A DNA stretch of 64,000 bases from Pseudomonadota bacterium (GTDB lineage: Bacteria > Desulfobacterota > Desulfovibrionia > Desulfovibrionales > Desulfovibrionaceae), in contig JAEZYD010000029.1 of assembly GCA_023419375.1 (NCBI GenBank), forward strand, positions 1-64,000. Reading direction: 5' to 3'. Shown here in pieces: positions 26,629 to 35,368 of this stretch. The first letter of the stretch is position 1. Each line of letters begins with the position of its first letter. The notes below the pieces were generated by a model. The model worked only from the letters and a program-made list of their open reading frames with translations, was not told the origin of the DNA and did no database searches. The position numbers were made by a program, and so were the translations under genes.

Positions 26629-27042
26629 CTAGTCGTCGGACTTCAGCCATTGCAGCCACAGGTTGCGTCGGCGGGGGCCATCGCCCTCGCACAGATAAAC
26701 AGATTGCCACGTGCCAAGGCGCAGTTCGCCCTTCTCCACAATCAGCAGGAGGGATGGCCCGTGCAGGGTGGTTTTTATGTGGGCATCGCTGTTGCCCTCA
26801 GCATGGCGGTAATCGCCATGCTCCGGGACAAGATTGTTGAAAAAGGCCAGCATGTCGCGCCGCACGTCAGGGTCTGCGCCTTCGTTGACCGTGAGGCCGC
26901 AGGTGGTGTGCGGGCAAAACAGGGCCAGAGCGCCGCTCTGCCAGCGGCCATCGGCGGCCTTGCGGCGCACCAGCGCGCGCAATTCCGCCGTGATGTCGAT
27001 CATTTCGCAACGGCTGCGCGTGCTTATTTCAAGAGTTTCCAC
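26629..27042 (-). CDS. YjbQ/UPF0047 family protein
   Basis: Small conserved protein of 137 residues, read from a GTG start with GAGG upstream; an internal ATG at 27003 is the alternative. The family signature is clear: CPHTTCGLTVNEGADPDV, then HGDYRHAEGNSDAHIKTTLHGPS with its metal-site-like histidines, and LGTWQSVYLCEGDGPR. Some members rescue thiamine auxotrophs, but the physiological role is open. It starts eight bases after the ATP-grasp gene stop, so it belongs to the hom operon. Confidence 0.9.
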   Translation of the reverse strand: METLEISTRSRCEMIDITAELRALVRRKAADGRWQSGALALFCPHTTCGLTVNEGADPDVRRDMLAFFNNLVPEHGDYRHAEGNSDAHIKTTLHGPSLLLIVEKGELRLGTWQSVYLCEGDGPRRRNLWLQWLKSDD

Positions 27043-27049
27043 GATTGCC

Positions 27050-28237
27050 TCAGCTTGTGAATTCCAGCAGGTCGGAGCGCGCTATGCGGTCCAGTTCTTC
27101 ACGCTGGTTTTCCGGCGTTTCGGTAAAGAGAAAACCAAACAGCCCGTAGCGCGTGAAATCGCTTTTGCGCACATGCAGCACACGGGCAAAGCCACGGCTC
27201 AAGGCCTCATAATCAAAGTTGCGCACAGGCGGGCAGTTTTCCGGCTTGTTCAGCACAATGAGGGTGTAGAGCTTGCCTTCGCGCCCTGCCAGAGCCTTGT
27301 CCCAGTCGGGCCGCCGCCCTTCCAGAAAGCACCCGTAGGTGTGGAAACCCCAGGAAAACAGGGTAACGTCCGTGCAGCACCAGCCCGCAAAACGCAGAGC
27401 GTTGAATTCGATGGGCCGTATGCGCCCCCGGGCGTCACGCCGCAGCTCCACATGGGTGGGAAAATTCCGCAGACCCAGCAAGGAATTCACCTTGTTGAAC
27501 CATGCCTCAAACTCTGCAAGGTGGGAACGTACCACAGAAGCGCCCGTGTAGTACAGACGGTCGCTCACGTCCGAAGCAGAAGCAAATTCGTGCCGCAGGA
27601 TGTTGCAGATCACGGCCTGCCCCTGCGCGTCAAAGTACACATCCACGGCGTATTCATCGCCGTCTATGTATTCCTCTATGAGCCAGTCTTCGCTGTCCAC
27701 CACGCTGTCGGGGTATTGCTCGCGCCAGTGGGCTGCTTCCTGCTCAATGGCGGCAAGGGCGGCAAGCCAGTCCTCACGGGTGCGCACAATTCGCACGCCC
27801 AGGCTGAAAAAACCTACGGAAGGCTTGACCACGCAGGGCAGGCGCAGTTCTTCAAAAGGCATGCGGCGCAGGGCATCAAGACTGAGTCTGCGATAGAAAT
27901 AATCATCGTAGAGGGGCCGCAGCAACTCGCGGGTCCTGGCCTTGTTCTTGAGCTTTTCAATGCCGCTGACAAGCTCGGCATTGTCCACATGGTCGCAAAC
28001 CCAGGCCAGGGAATTTTCCGAGCAAGTGTAGATACGCGGAGGCGCGCAGTCCGGGCAGGGTTTGCGGCACTGGGCCGCAAATTCCGCTTCCGGCACGAGG
28101 TTCAGGGGCGCTGCGCCAGAAAGCGCGCGGGCGCGGGACAAGTCCCGCGCCACAGCGTTGTCGAGCACCGGTTCCCGCCGGGCAGCCGCGTAGTCGAGCA
28201 GCTCTGGCGAGACGTATGGTTCGTCAAAAATTATCAT
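27050..28237 (-). CDS. ATP-grasp domain protein, putative carboxylate-amine ligase
   Basis: Protein of 395 residues with an ATP-grasp fold: LPCVVKPSVGFFSLGV as the ATP-binding lysine strand, EEYIDGDEYAVDVYFD with acidic metal ligands, and RPIEFNALRFAG as the C-terminal Mg2+ site. Such enzymes join a carboxylate to an amine or thiol through an acyl phosphate. A Cys-rich N-terminal stretch (CRKPCPDCAPPRIYTC) is unusual and may bind metal. It overlaps hom by four bases (ATGA) and is followed eight bases later by the YjbQ gene. The function is unknown; amino-acid ligation is a guess from context. Confidence 0.85.
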   Translation of the reverse strand: MIIFDEPYVSPELLDYAAARREPVLDNAVARDLSRARALSGAAPLNLVPEAEFAAQCRKPCPDCAPPRIYTCSENSLAWVCDHVDNAELVSGIEKLKNKARTRELLRPLYDDYFYRRLSLDALRRMPFEELRLPCVVKPSVGFFSLGVRIVRTREDWLAALAAIEQEAAHWREQYPDSVVDSEDWLIEEYIDGDEYAVDVYFDAQGQAVICNILRHEFASASDVSDRLYYTGASVVRSHLAEFEAWFNKVNSLLGLRNFPTHVELRRDARGRIRPIEFNALRFAGWCCTDVTLFSWGFHTYGCFLEGRRPDWDKALAGREGKLYTLIVLNKPENCPPVRNFDYEALSRGFARVLHVRKSDFTRYGLFGFLFTETPENQREELDRIARSDLLEFTS

Positions 28238-29568
28238 GCTCCTCCCAACACGCGGAAGTAGACCGCGGGTTCCTTGAGCAGGCCTGCGTCCATGGTGCGC
28301 TGGAGAGCATCGCTCATGGCGCGGGCCGTGGTTTCGTGGGTCATGAAGACCAGCGGCACGCCGTTGCCTTCATCGCTCTTCTGGATGACCTGGGCCATGC
28401 TGATGCCCTCGGCGGCCATGCAGCCCGAAAGATCGCGCAGCACGCCGGGGGTGTCCTGCACCATGACGCGCACGTAGTAGCACGAGCGCCATTCTTCCGG
28501 CGGCACAATGGAGGCCTTGGGCAGTTCCTTGCCCACAAAGCCGGTGTTGTTGGGGCGTTCATCGCGGGCAACGGCCAGCAGATCGCCCAGCACGGCTCCG
28601 GCTGTGGGCAGATCGCCCGCGCCGCGCCCGTGGAAAAACAGCGGGCCCGAGGCGTTGGCGTCCACCCGCACGGCGTTGTACACGCCGCCCACGCGGGCCA
28701 GCAAAAACTTGTGGTACACAAGGGCGGGGAACACCCCGGCCTCAAGCCGGATGTTGCCTTCACCCTCGGAGCCCTCGGCGCCGGGCACCTCGCGCACCTG
28801 ACCAATGAGCTTGATGCGGTAGCCAAATTCGCGCGCAAGGCGGATATCCATGCCCGAAAGCCCGCGAATGCCGCGCACCGAAAGGGCCGTGTAGGGATAG
28901 TGCACCCCGTAGGCCAGACGGATAAGCAAAATAAGCTTGTGGGCGGCATCGTGGCCGTCAATGTCCAGCGTGGGGTCGGCCTCGGCATAGCCCAGCTGCT
29001 GGGCCTGCTTGAGCGCAACGTCAAAATCCATGCCGTTGCTGGTCATTTCAGACAAAATATAGTTGCTGGTGCCGTTGAGAATGCCCATGAGCGATTCGAT
29101 ACGGTTGCCCGTGAGGCTTTCCTTCAGCGTCTCCACAATGGGGATGGCCCCGGCCACGCTGGCTTCGTAGCGCAGAATGCGCTTTTTGCGGTCAGCCTTC
29201 TGAAACAGGGCCAGACCTTCCTCGGCCAGCAGGGCCTTATTGGCGGTGACTATGTGTTTGCCCTGATCAAGGGCGCGGTCGATGATGGTGCGGGCATTGT
29301 CGATGCCGCCAATGAGTTCCACCAGCACGTCGATTTCAGGATCATCGGTAAGGGCTCGGTAATCGGTGGTAAGCTCCGTTCCGGCGGGCAACTGGGCGCT
29401 GCGGGCCTTGGTGGCATTGCGCACAAGCACCTTTTTGAGCACGATGTCGCGCCCGCAACGGCGGCGGATAAGGTCGGCGTTTTCGTCAAGCAGACGCACA
29501 AGGCCGCCGCCCACGGTGCCGAATCCGGCAAGGCCCACTACCAGGGGTTTATCGCTGTTCTTTGTCAT
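28234..29568 (-). CDS. hom: Homoserine dehydrogenase with ACT domain
   Basis: Reduces aspartate semialdehyde to homoserine for threonine and methionine synthesis. It has 444 residues: a Rossmann start GLAGFGTVGGGLVRL, the catalytic domain with GILNGTSNYILSEM and KLILLIRLAYGV, and a C-terminal ACT domain (YYVRVMVQDTPGVLRDLSG) that usually gives feedback control by threonine. ATG 29568 has CGGAGG upstream. It heads the set hom, ATP-grasp, yjbQ. Threonine synthase is encoded separately near 42-43 kb; homoserine kinase is not in the window. Confidence 0.96.
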   Translation of the reverse strand: MTKNSDKPLVVGLAGFGTVGGGLVRLLDENADLIRRRCGRDIVLKKVLVRNATKARSAQLPAGTELTTDYRALTDDPEIDVLVELIGGIDNARTIIDRALDQGKHIVTANKALLAEEGLALFQKADRKKRILRYEASVAGAIPIVETLKESLTGNRIESLMGILNGTSNYILSEMTSNGMDFDVALKQAQQLGYAEADPTLDIDGHDAAHKLILLIRLAYGVHYPYTALSVRGIRGLSGMDIRLAREFGYRIKLIGQVREVPGAEGSEGEGNIRLEAGVFPALVYHKFLLARVGGVYNAVRVDANASGPLFFHGRGAGDLPTAGAVLGDLLAVARDERPNNTGFVGKELPKASIVPPEEWRSCYYVRVMVQDTPGVLRDLSGCMAAEGISMAQVIQKSDEGNGVPLVFMTHETTARAMSDALQRTMDAGLLKEPAVYFRVLGGA

Positions 29569-29763
29569 GTCGCCTCCGAATCTGCTGCCTAACCCCGGTT
29601 TGTCCGCCGCGGGCCTGCGCGGTTGTTGGCCGTATGCGGCCTTATGGTTGCTGCGGCGGGGCCGGAAAACCTCCCGACCCCGCCGATTTCAGTTGTTCTG
29701 GCTTTGCTTTTTCCCGCAATCCGGCATTTCAGTGCATTAAATCATTTGCCGAAAAAACGGTTT

Positions 29764-29988
29764 TTGAAAGCGAGATTTTGTTCCCTGGCGAGAAAACGGC
29801 CCGTTTCAGGCAGTCCAGTGAACAAAAACTGCTTTCAAAACCTGTTTTGCCATCCTGCGGATTTTTGCCTTCCGGCAAGGAAGGCGGGCTTTTTATGCAG
29901 GGAGTGTACTCTGATGGTACTCGACCGGAATAAAAAGACCGCCTGACGCCGCCGGAAGCAAAAAAACGCGGAGGGCGAAACAGGTTTA
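29764..29988 (-). repeat. Stop-codon-anchored long hairpin element, copy 2
   Basis: Second copy of the element at 24.6-24.8 kb. Outer arms pair 29838-29851 with 29974-29987 (one mismatch), and the aminotransferase stop codon (29986-29988) lies at the arm end. The inner arms (AGGCGGGCTTTTTA and TAAAAAGACCGCCT) differ in sequence from copy 1 yet still pair, and both copies share GGAGTGTACTC..ATGGTACTCGAC at the apex. The tail CTGGCGAGAAAACGGCCCGTTTCAGG (read in two halves at 29785-29810) is conserved and here is itself flanked by a second inverted repeat (GAAAGC..TTTTGTTC arms). Confidence 0.8.
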
Positions 29989-31167
29989 GTCGGAGACGCC
30001 CGACAACAACCGCCGCATACTGCTAATAGCCTGCCGCGTGCGGTGATCATTTTCAATCAGGGCAAAACGCACGTACTCGTCGCCGTAGGAGCCGAAGCCC
30101 AGACCCGGCGAAACGGCCACGTGGGCCTCCTGCAGCAGCAGCTTGGAAAATTCCACGGAGCCCATCTTGCGGAAGGGTTCGGGAATGTGCGCCCACACAA
30201 ACATGGTCGCCTTGGGCGAGGGCGTTTCCCAGCCGATGCGGTTCAGGCCTTCGATGAGGCGGTCGCGCCGTTCCTGATACACGTCGCGGATCTGGTGCAC
30301 GCAGTCTTCCGGGCCGTTGAGGGCCACGGTGGAGGCAATCTGGATGGGCTGGAACATGCCGTAATCCAGATAGCTCTTGATGCGCGCCAGGGCATGGATA
30401 AGATCCTTGTTGCCCACGGCAAAACCCACGCGCCAACCGGGCATGGAATAGCTCTTGGACAGGGAGTAGAATTCCACGCCCACATCCTTGGCGCCCTTGG
30501 CCTGCAAAAAGCTGGGGGCCTTGTAGCCGTCAAAAACCAGATCGGCGTAAGCCAGATCATGCACAACCCAGATGTGGTTTTCCTTGGCGAAATCCACGAT
30601 CTTCTGGAAGAATTCCAGATCCGTCACTTCGGTTGTGGGGTTGTGCGGATAACAGATGAAAAGCACCTTGGGCTTGGGCCAGGCCTGACGCATGGCGGCT
30701 TCAAGGTCTTCAAAAAAGTTGCGGCCAGGGCCGATGGGCACGCTGCGCACGTCCGCGCCAGCAATGATGGGCGCGTACTTGTGGATGGGGTAGGTCGGGT
30801 CGGGTGCGAGCACCACGTCGCCAGGCTCAAGAATAGCCAGCGAAAGGTGGGCCAGGCCTTCCTTGGAACCCAGGGTCACGATGGCTTCGCTGTCAGGGTC
30901 GAGCTGCACGCCGTAGTGGCGCGCATAGCGATCACAGATGGCTTTGCGCAGGTTCGGAATACCGCGCGAAAGCGAGTAGCGGTGGTTCACCGGCTTCTGT
31001 GCTGCCTCAACAAGCTTGTCGACGATGGGTGCGGGCGTTGCGATGTCCGGATTGCCCATGCTGAAGTCCACGATGTCGATATTCTGCCGACGCAGCCGCA
31101 TTTTGAGGTCTCCCACCACCGCAAAAACATAGGGGGGGAGGCGGCGAATCCGCGAAAACTCTTCCAT
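29986..31167 (-). CDS. PLP-dependent aminotransferase, class I/II (AlaC/aspartate-like)
   Basis: Cytoplasmic aminotransferase of 393 residues. It shows DFSMGNPDIATPAP near the N-terminus, the cofactor-region Asn and Pro in YPHNPTTEV, and the catalytic lysine in YSLSKSYSMPGWRVGF, with the C-terminal Arg in EYVRFALI. The sequence is of the alanine/aspartate type rather than the histidinol-phosphate type; substrate choice cannot be settled by reading. ATG 31167 has TAGGAG upstream. It lies upstream of hom on the same strand, separated by the hairpin element, so a role in aspartate-family amino acid metabolism is plausible. Confidence 0.9.
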   Translation of the reverse strand: MEEFSRIRRLPPYVFAVVGDLKMRLRRQNIDIVDFSMGNPDIATPAPIVDKLVEAAQKPVNHRYSLSRGIPNLRKAICDRYARHYGVQLDPDSEAIVTLGSKEGLAHLSLAILEPGDVVLAPDPTYPIHKYAPIIAGADVRSVPIGPGRNFFEDLEAAMRQAWPKPKVLFICYPHNPTTEVTDLEFFQKIVDFAKENHIWVVHDLAYADLVFDGYKAPSFLQAKGAKDVGVEFYSLSKSYSMPGWRVGFAVGNKDLIHALARIKSYLDYGMFQPIQIASTVALNGPEDCVHQIRDVYQERRDRLIEGLNRIGWETPSPKATMFVWAHIPEPFRKMGSVEFSKLLLQEAHVAVSPGLGFGSYGDEYVRFALIENDHRTRQAISSMRRLLSGVSD

Positions 31168-31498
31168 GTCTGATAGCTCCTAAGTTGATCGACATGCAGT
31201 CTGTCCCATGCGCTCGCAACAGGTCACGCCTGCACCATGCAGACATGGACTCCACCCTGCCGCGCAGCCCCACAGGAAGCCAGTGCGTTTACCGGCGCTC
31301 ACAAGTCGCCGGAAACGATTTTGTCAAGCCGCAGCATAGCCAGCCGCGCGCCTGTTTGTAAAGCATTGCGGGCAGCCGAACCCCTTGATGGGGCATGTTT
31401 TTTATATGGTTTGCGGCTGAATGCCGCCAACTGCGCTTTGCCTTCCGCGCATAGTTGTGTATCCTTGATAAATATCTTGAATCCTGCGGAGGCAAACC
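31168..31498. other. Divergent promoter region, aminotransferase and mtnA
   Basis: The 331 bases between two divergent genes hold no supported gene. The region becomes AT-richer before mtnA. I see no SAM or other riboswitch signature despite the neighbouring methionine-salvage gene, and no strong hairpin. Confidence 0.4.
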
Positions 31499-32587
31499 AT
31501 GGAAGATCATATTCGCTTTGACAGGCAAAATCTTGCGCTGCACCTGCTTGACCAGCGCTTGCTGCCAGAGCAGGAAACCGAAGTGATCTGCCGCAATACA
31601 GACGACATTGTATCGGCGTTACAAACCATGGTTGTGCGCGGGGCTCCGGCCATTGGCGTCACTGCGGCCTGGGGCTGCGCCCTTGCGCTGAACGAAACGA
31701 GCGGCCCCGGTTGGGCCACCCGGCTCGAAGAACTGCTTGACCGCATTGCCAATGCCCGACCTACCGCCGTAAACCTGCGCTGGGCCGTTGAACGCATGCG
31801 CAAATGCTGGTGGAAGACCATCAACAAGGATGGCGGCGACCGCGAAACCCTGCTTGCGGCCTTTCTTGACGAGGCAGCCAGAATGCAGGCCGAGGATGTG
31901 GAAGCATGCAAAACTCTGGGCCGCTTTGGCGCGGATTGCCTGAAAGACGGCGACACCGTGCTCACCCACTGCAATGCCGGGGCTCTGGCCACTGCTGGCT
32001 ATGGCACGGCGCTTGGGGTTATCCGCGGCGCGGTGGAGCAGGGCAAACGCATCAAGGTTATTGCCGATGAAACGCGGCCCTTCCTCCAGGGCGCGCGCCT
32101 CACGGCCTGGGAACTGCACAAGGACAATATCCCCGTTACCGTCGCCTGCGACAACGCCTGCGCGCTCCTCATGAGCAAGGGGCTTGTGCAGTCTGTGGTG
32201 GTGGGGGCCGACCGCATTGCCGCCAACGGCGACGCGGCCAACAAAATCGGCACCTATGGCGTTGCCCTGCTGGCAAAGCACTTCAATATTCCCTTCTACG
32301 TGGCTGCCCCGCTCTCCACCATTGACCCCACAACATCCGACGGCAGCGGCATTCCCATTGAGCAGCGCCCGGAACGCGAGGTCACCCACGTGGGCGATAC
32401 GCGCCTGACGCCCGCAGATGTGCCCGTGTACAATTTTGCTTTTGATGTAACCCCCGCAGAGCTTATCACCGGAATCATCACCGAAAAAGGCGTGCTGCAG
32501 CCCCCCTACGGCCTTGCCATCTGGGCAGCACTCAACGAGGCCAGCGCCGCGCCCGAAGCAGAAGACGCCGGGATCAAGGAGCATTAG
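31499..32587 (+). CDS. mtnA: Methylthioribose-1-phosphate isomerase
   Basis: Isomerises 5-methylthioribose-1-phosphate to the ribulose form in methionine salvage; 362 residues. It is a member of the eIF2B-like fold: VVRGAPAIGVTAAWG for substrate binding, THCNAGALATAGYGTALG with the catalytic Cys, and VVGADRIAANGDAANKIGTY with the catalytic Asp. The start has GGAGG eight bases upstream. No mtnB, C, D or P is nearby, so salvage genes are dispersed or the pathway is partial. The next gene begins nine bases after its stop. Confidence 0.96.
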   Translation: MEDHIRFDRQNLALHLLDQRLLPEQETEVICRNTDDIVSALQTMVVRGAPAIGVTAAWGCALALNETSGPGWATRLEELLDRIANARPTAVNLRWAVERMRKCWWKTINKDGGDRETLLAAFLDEAARMQAEDVEACKTLGRFGADCLKDGDTVLTHCNAGALATAGYGTALGVIRGAVEQGKRIKVIADETRPFLQGARLTAWELHKDNIPVTVACDNACALLMSKGLVQSVVVGADRIAANGDAANKIGTYGVALLAKHFNIPFYVAAPLSTIDPTTSDGSGIPIEQRPEREVTHVGDTRLTPADVPVYNFAFDVTPAELITGIITEKGVLQPPYGLAIWAALNEASAAPEAEDAGIKEH

Positions 32588-32596
32588 GGATTCAGC

Positions 32597-34624
32597 ATGA
32601 AAGAGCTTGTTCTTGTCATTGGCCCGGCGCTGCCGGATGCGGCGCGCGCGCTGTGCACGGCCCCGGCCTACAGCCCCCGAGGCAAGGCCGAAACAGAGTC
32701 GGGTCAGGCCCTGCCCGAACGTCTTGTTGCGCACTGGGACGGGTGGGAAGCGCCCAGTGGCGAAATTTCGCTGTCTGCGCGCCTGCGCGATGAACTGACG
32801 ACCATCCGCGCCGAGCATATGGCCTGGGCGCACGATTTGGGGCGCATGCGCGTTGGCGGGCACGAGGTGCAGCAGCATCTGCGTTGCGGCGAAAAGCTCT
32901 CCATGTGGTGGTGTTCGCTGCTGTACGAACGCCATCCCAAGATGACGCCCGGCCTCTACACTGTTTACAAGCTGCGCGCCCTTGAGCGCCTCATGGACGA
33001 GGGCGGATTTGCCTCCCTGCGCGTTTTTGGCGGGGATGAAGACCTGCGCGGCGCGCTTGCGCGCATGTGCAAATCTGGCCACAGGCTGTTTACGGAATGC
33101 AGCGAAGCTCCGGTTCCGCTTGAGCCAGCCCGCAGTCTGCTGCGCAAGGTTTATGACGCAACGCCTCCCCCACTGCGCGCGCTGGCCCGCTACGCCCACT
33201 GGTGGTGGACGGTACGTCGCCATCTGCCGCCTGTTTCAGCCAAAAAGCCGCTGCCGCCAACCCAGGGGCAGGCTGCCACCATCGCCACCTACTTTCCCAA
33301 TGTGGACATGAAGGCTGCGGAAAATGGCCGCTACCGTTCCCGCTACTGGGAGAGCCTGCACGATGCGCTGAACGCCACCGCCGAAATGGAGGCGCAAAAA
33401 CAGGGGAAGGCCGGGGAACATGCCCAGACCGCCGGGCACTTTGTGCGCTGGCTTTTCATCCGCTTTCCCGCGCCCCAGCTCAGTCTGGCCCAGTGCATTG
33501 CCCTGCGCGACCGCTTTCGCCGTGAAGGCAGGGACGGCGCGAGTTTTCATTATCTTGAAGAATTTCTGACCACAGGCGACCTCATAGCCGCCCTGTTCCG
33601 CTACGCGCGCCTGTGCCTTGCCAGCCTGCGGCTGGAAAAAGAAGCCCGCGCGGCCTTTCGTTTTGCAGGCTCGCAGCTTGATTTCTGGGCTTACCTCGGC
33701 CCCTACTGGGCGGAATCGTTCCGGGGCTGGCGCTGCCTTGAACGCTGCCTGCAACACCGGGCATTCAAGCGGTATGCCGCCATGGCCGGCTTGCAGCGCT
33801 GGACGCTTTTTCCGCTGGAGAACTGCCCGTGGGAACGCATGCTCACGCAGACCATGCACGAGGCGGGCAACGGCCCCGTCATCGGCGCGCAGCATTCCAC
33901 CATCCGGCCCACTGACTTTCGCTATTTTGACGACCCGCGCACATTTACGGGAGAACTGGCCGCTTTCCAGCCCGACATGGTGCGGGGCAACGGGCAGTCC
34001 GCCTGTTCGCAGTGGCGCGAGGCGGGCGTACCCGCCGAACGGCTGGGCGAAGTGGAAGCCCTGCGTTACCTCTATCTGGCGGACAATGACGCGCAAAAGG
34101 CCAGCGCACCTGCGAGCCATGGTTCCACGCCTGCTCCCATGCGTCTGCTGGCCGTAACCAGTTTTTTTGCGGACGAAACCGAGGCCCATCTGGCCCTGCT
34201 TGCCCGTTCGCTGCATGCGGGCCTGCTTGACGGATGGGAAATTCGCGTAAAGCCGCACCCCTACCTGCCGGTTCAGGAAAGGCTCAAGGCCTTGCTGGGC
34301 CGCCGCGCGCAGGACGTGCAGGTGGTGGATGGCCCCATTGCCGACCAGCTTGCCCCCGGCGTGGTGGTCTGGGCCTCCAATTCCACCACCGTGGCGCTTG
34401 AAGCCGCCATCAAGGGGTTGCCCGTGGTGGCGATGCTGCCCACAGACGACTTTGACCTCTGCCCCCTGCAAGATGTAGCCAGTCTGCCGCGCACCGGCAG
34501 CGTGGACGATGTTGCCAGCGCGCTGCAAACGGCAGCGCCTCTGCACCTTCCACCTGAATATCTTGACCTGAACGTCGATCTTCCCAGATGGGAAAAACTG
34601 CTGCACCTGAGAGGAAAACCATGA
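32597..34624 (+). CDS. Large protein, probable GT-B-like surface carbohydrate biosynthesis protein
   Basis: Protein of 675 residues that I do not recognise with certainty. The C-terminal third looks like a glycosyltransferase/CDP-glycerol-transferase-like fold: VIGAQHSTIRPTDFRYFDDP, then MRLLAVTSFFADETEAHL, IRVKPHPYLPVQERL and WASNSTTVALEAAIKGLPVV. The KPHPYLP and SNSTTVALEA motifs are typical of nucleotide-sugar or phosphate-binding loops in surface-polysaccharide enzymes (the TIGR04326-type architecture is my best guess). The first two thirds are helical, Trp/Arg-rich, without signal peptide. It follows mtnA by nine bases and overlaps the next gene by four. Confidence 0.7.
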   Translation: MKELVLVIGPALPDAARALCTAPAYSPRGKAETESGQALPERLVAHWDGWEAPSGEISLSARLRDELTTIRAEHMAWAHDLGRMRVGGHEVQQHLRCGEKLSMWWCSLLYERHPKMTPGLYTVYKLRALERLMDEGGFASLRVFGGDEDLRGALARMCKSGHRLFTECSEAPVPLEPARSLLRKVYDATPPPLRALARYAHWWWTVRRHLPPVSAKKPLPPTQGQAATIATYFPNVDMKAAENGRYRSRYWESLHDALNATAEMEAQKQGKAGEHAQTAGHFVRWLFIRFPAPQLSLAQCIALRDRFRREGRDGASFHYLEEFLTTGDLIAALFRYARLCLASLRLEKEARAAFRFAGSQLDFWAYLGPYWAESFRGWRCLERCLQHRAFKRYAAMAGLQRWTLFPLENCPWERMLTQTMHEAGNGPVIGAQHSTIRPTDFRYFDDPRTFTGELAAFQPDMVRGNGQSACSQWREAGVPAERLGEVEALRYLYLADNDAQKASAPASHGSTPAPMRLLAVTSFFADETEAHLALLARSLHAGLLDGWEIRVKPHPYLPVQERLKALLGRRAQDVQVVDGPIADQLAPGVVVWASNSTTVALEAAIKGLPVVAMLPTDDFDLCPLQDVASLPRTGSVDDVASALQTAAPLHLPPEYLDLNVDLPRWEKLLHLRGKP

Positions 34625-35094
34625 GTACGCATGACAGAGTGGCCGCCCTGGTGCGCCACTACTATTGGGACAGAGATCTCAACTGCGCCCGCACAACCCT
34701 GCGTTGCCTGGAAAATGTTCTCGAAGAACCGCTCCACCCGCAGGTATACACTGCCACTGTGGGCTGCCACGGCGCTGGCGGCACTGGCGGGCAATGCGGC
34801 CTTGTGGAGGGCGGCTTGCTGCTCATCGGCCTGCGCGGCGCGGAACTGGGCAAGGAAGAATCCGAAATCGTTGATCTGTGCGCGCAGTTTGCCGCACTGT
34901 TCACTGAACGCTTCGGCAGCCTCTCCTGCAAGGATTTGCGGCCCGGCGGCATCCACCCCAATGATCCCCCGCATCTGTGCGAATCCGTTTCGGTTGACGC
35001 CATATGTTTTTTGCATGACTTTCTTGACGAAATGACGCATTCCGCCGAGCCTAACCGCAGAAAACCTGGATTTGGAGCCGATACGGCAGAATAG
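34621..35094 (+). CDS. C_GCAxxG_C_C family redox protein
   Basis: Small protein of 157 residues from ATG 34621 (overlapping the previous stop as ATGA). Conserved cysteines occur in LNCARTTLRCLE, VGCHGAGGTGGQCGLVEGG and the later KDLRPGG and LCESVSVDA regions, matching the C_GCAxxG_C_C family found mainly in anaerobes, where Cys residues probably bind a metal or take part in redox chemistry. No proven function is known to me. Translational coupling to the glycosyltransferase-like gene is visible; why they are linked is not. Confidence 0.8.
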   Translation: MSTHDRVAALVRHYYWDRDLNCARTTLRCLENVLEEPLHPQVYTATVGCHGAGGTGGQCGLVEGGLLLIGLRGAELGKEESEIVDLCAQFAALFTERFGSLSCKDLRPGGIHPNDPPHLCESVSVDAICFLHDFLDEMTHSAEPNRRKPGFGADTAE

Positions 35095-35111
35095 GATTCC
35101 ATTTTCCCCCT

Positions 35112-35140
35112 TTGACAATAATGCCCGGAGCGAATAGGTT
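35112..35140 (+). promoter_or_regulatory. Candidate sigma-70 promoter of the mgtA leader
   Basis: TTGACA at 35112-35117 is a perfect -35 box, followed after exactly 17 bases by TAGGTT (35135-35140), a weaker -10. Transcription would start near 35147 and give a leader of about 220 bases before the Mg2+ transporter gene, which contains a short open frame. Confidence 0.55.
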
Positions 35141-35231
35141 CCGCGCAGACGGCTCTTTGCGGCCGTACACTTTTTATGCGTCTGCCCTCCGGCAGGCGGT
35201 CACCCTCAACCCTATGGAAGGAGCATCCTAC

Positions 35232-35321
35232 ATGTCGTCCGACAGTTGCCACAGTTCCCCTTCGGAACCTGACAGTTTACGTCGCACCACTCTTTCCACG
35301 CCATTCCGTTCCCGTAGCTGA
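35232..35321 (+). CDS. Candidate leader peptide upstream of mgtA
   Basis: A 29-codon open frame begins at ATG 35232 with AAGGAG eight bases upstream, a ribosome site as good as those of real genes here. The peptide is Ser, Arg and Pro rich with an acidic/proline stretch (SSPSEPDSLRR). Its stop is 47 bases before the transporter start. A hairpin-prone GC-rich stretch (GGGTAGCGCG..CGCGTGCTCCC, 35334-35357) then abuts the transporter's AGGAGG. In Salmonella the mgtA leader codes for MgtL, containing EPDP and an Arg run, whose translation senses Mg2+. The likeness is suggestive but short. Confidence 0.5.
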   Translation: MSSDSCHSSPSEPDSLRRTTLSTPFRSRS

Positions 35322-35368
35322 AGATCTTCCTGCGGGTAGCGCGTTGCGCGTGCTCCCAGGAGGATTTT

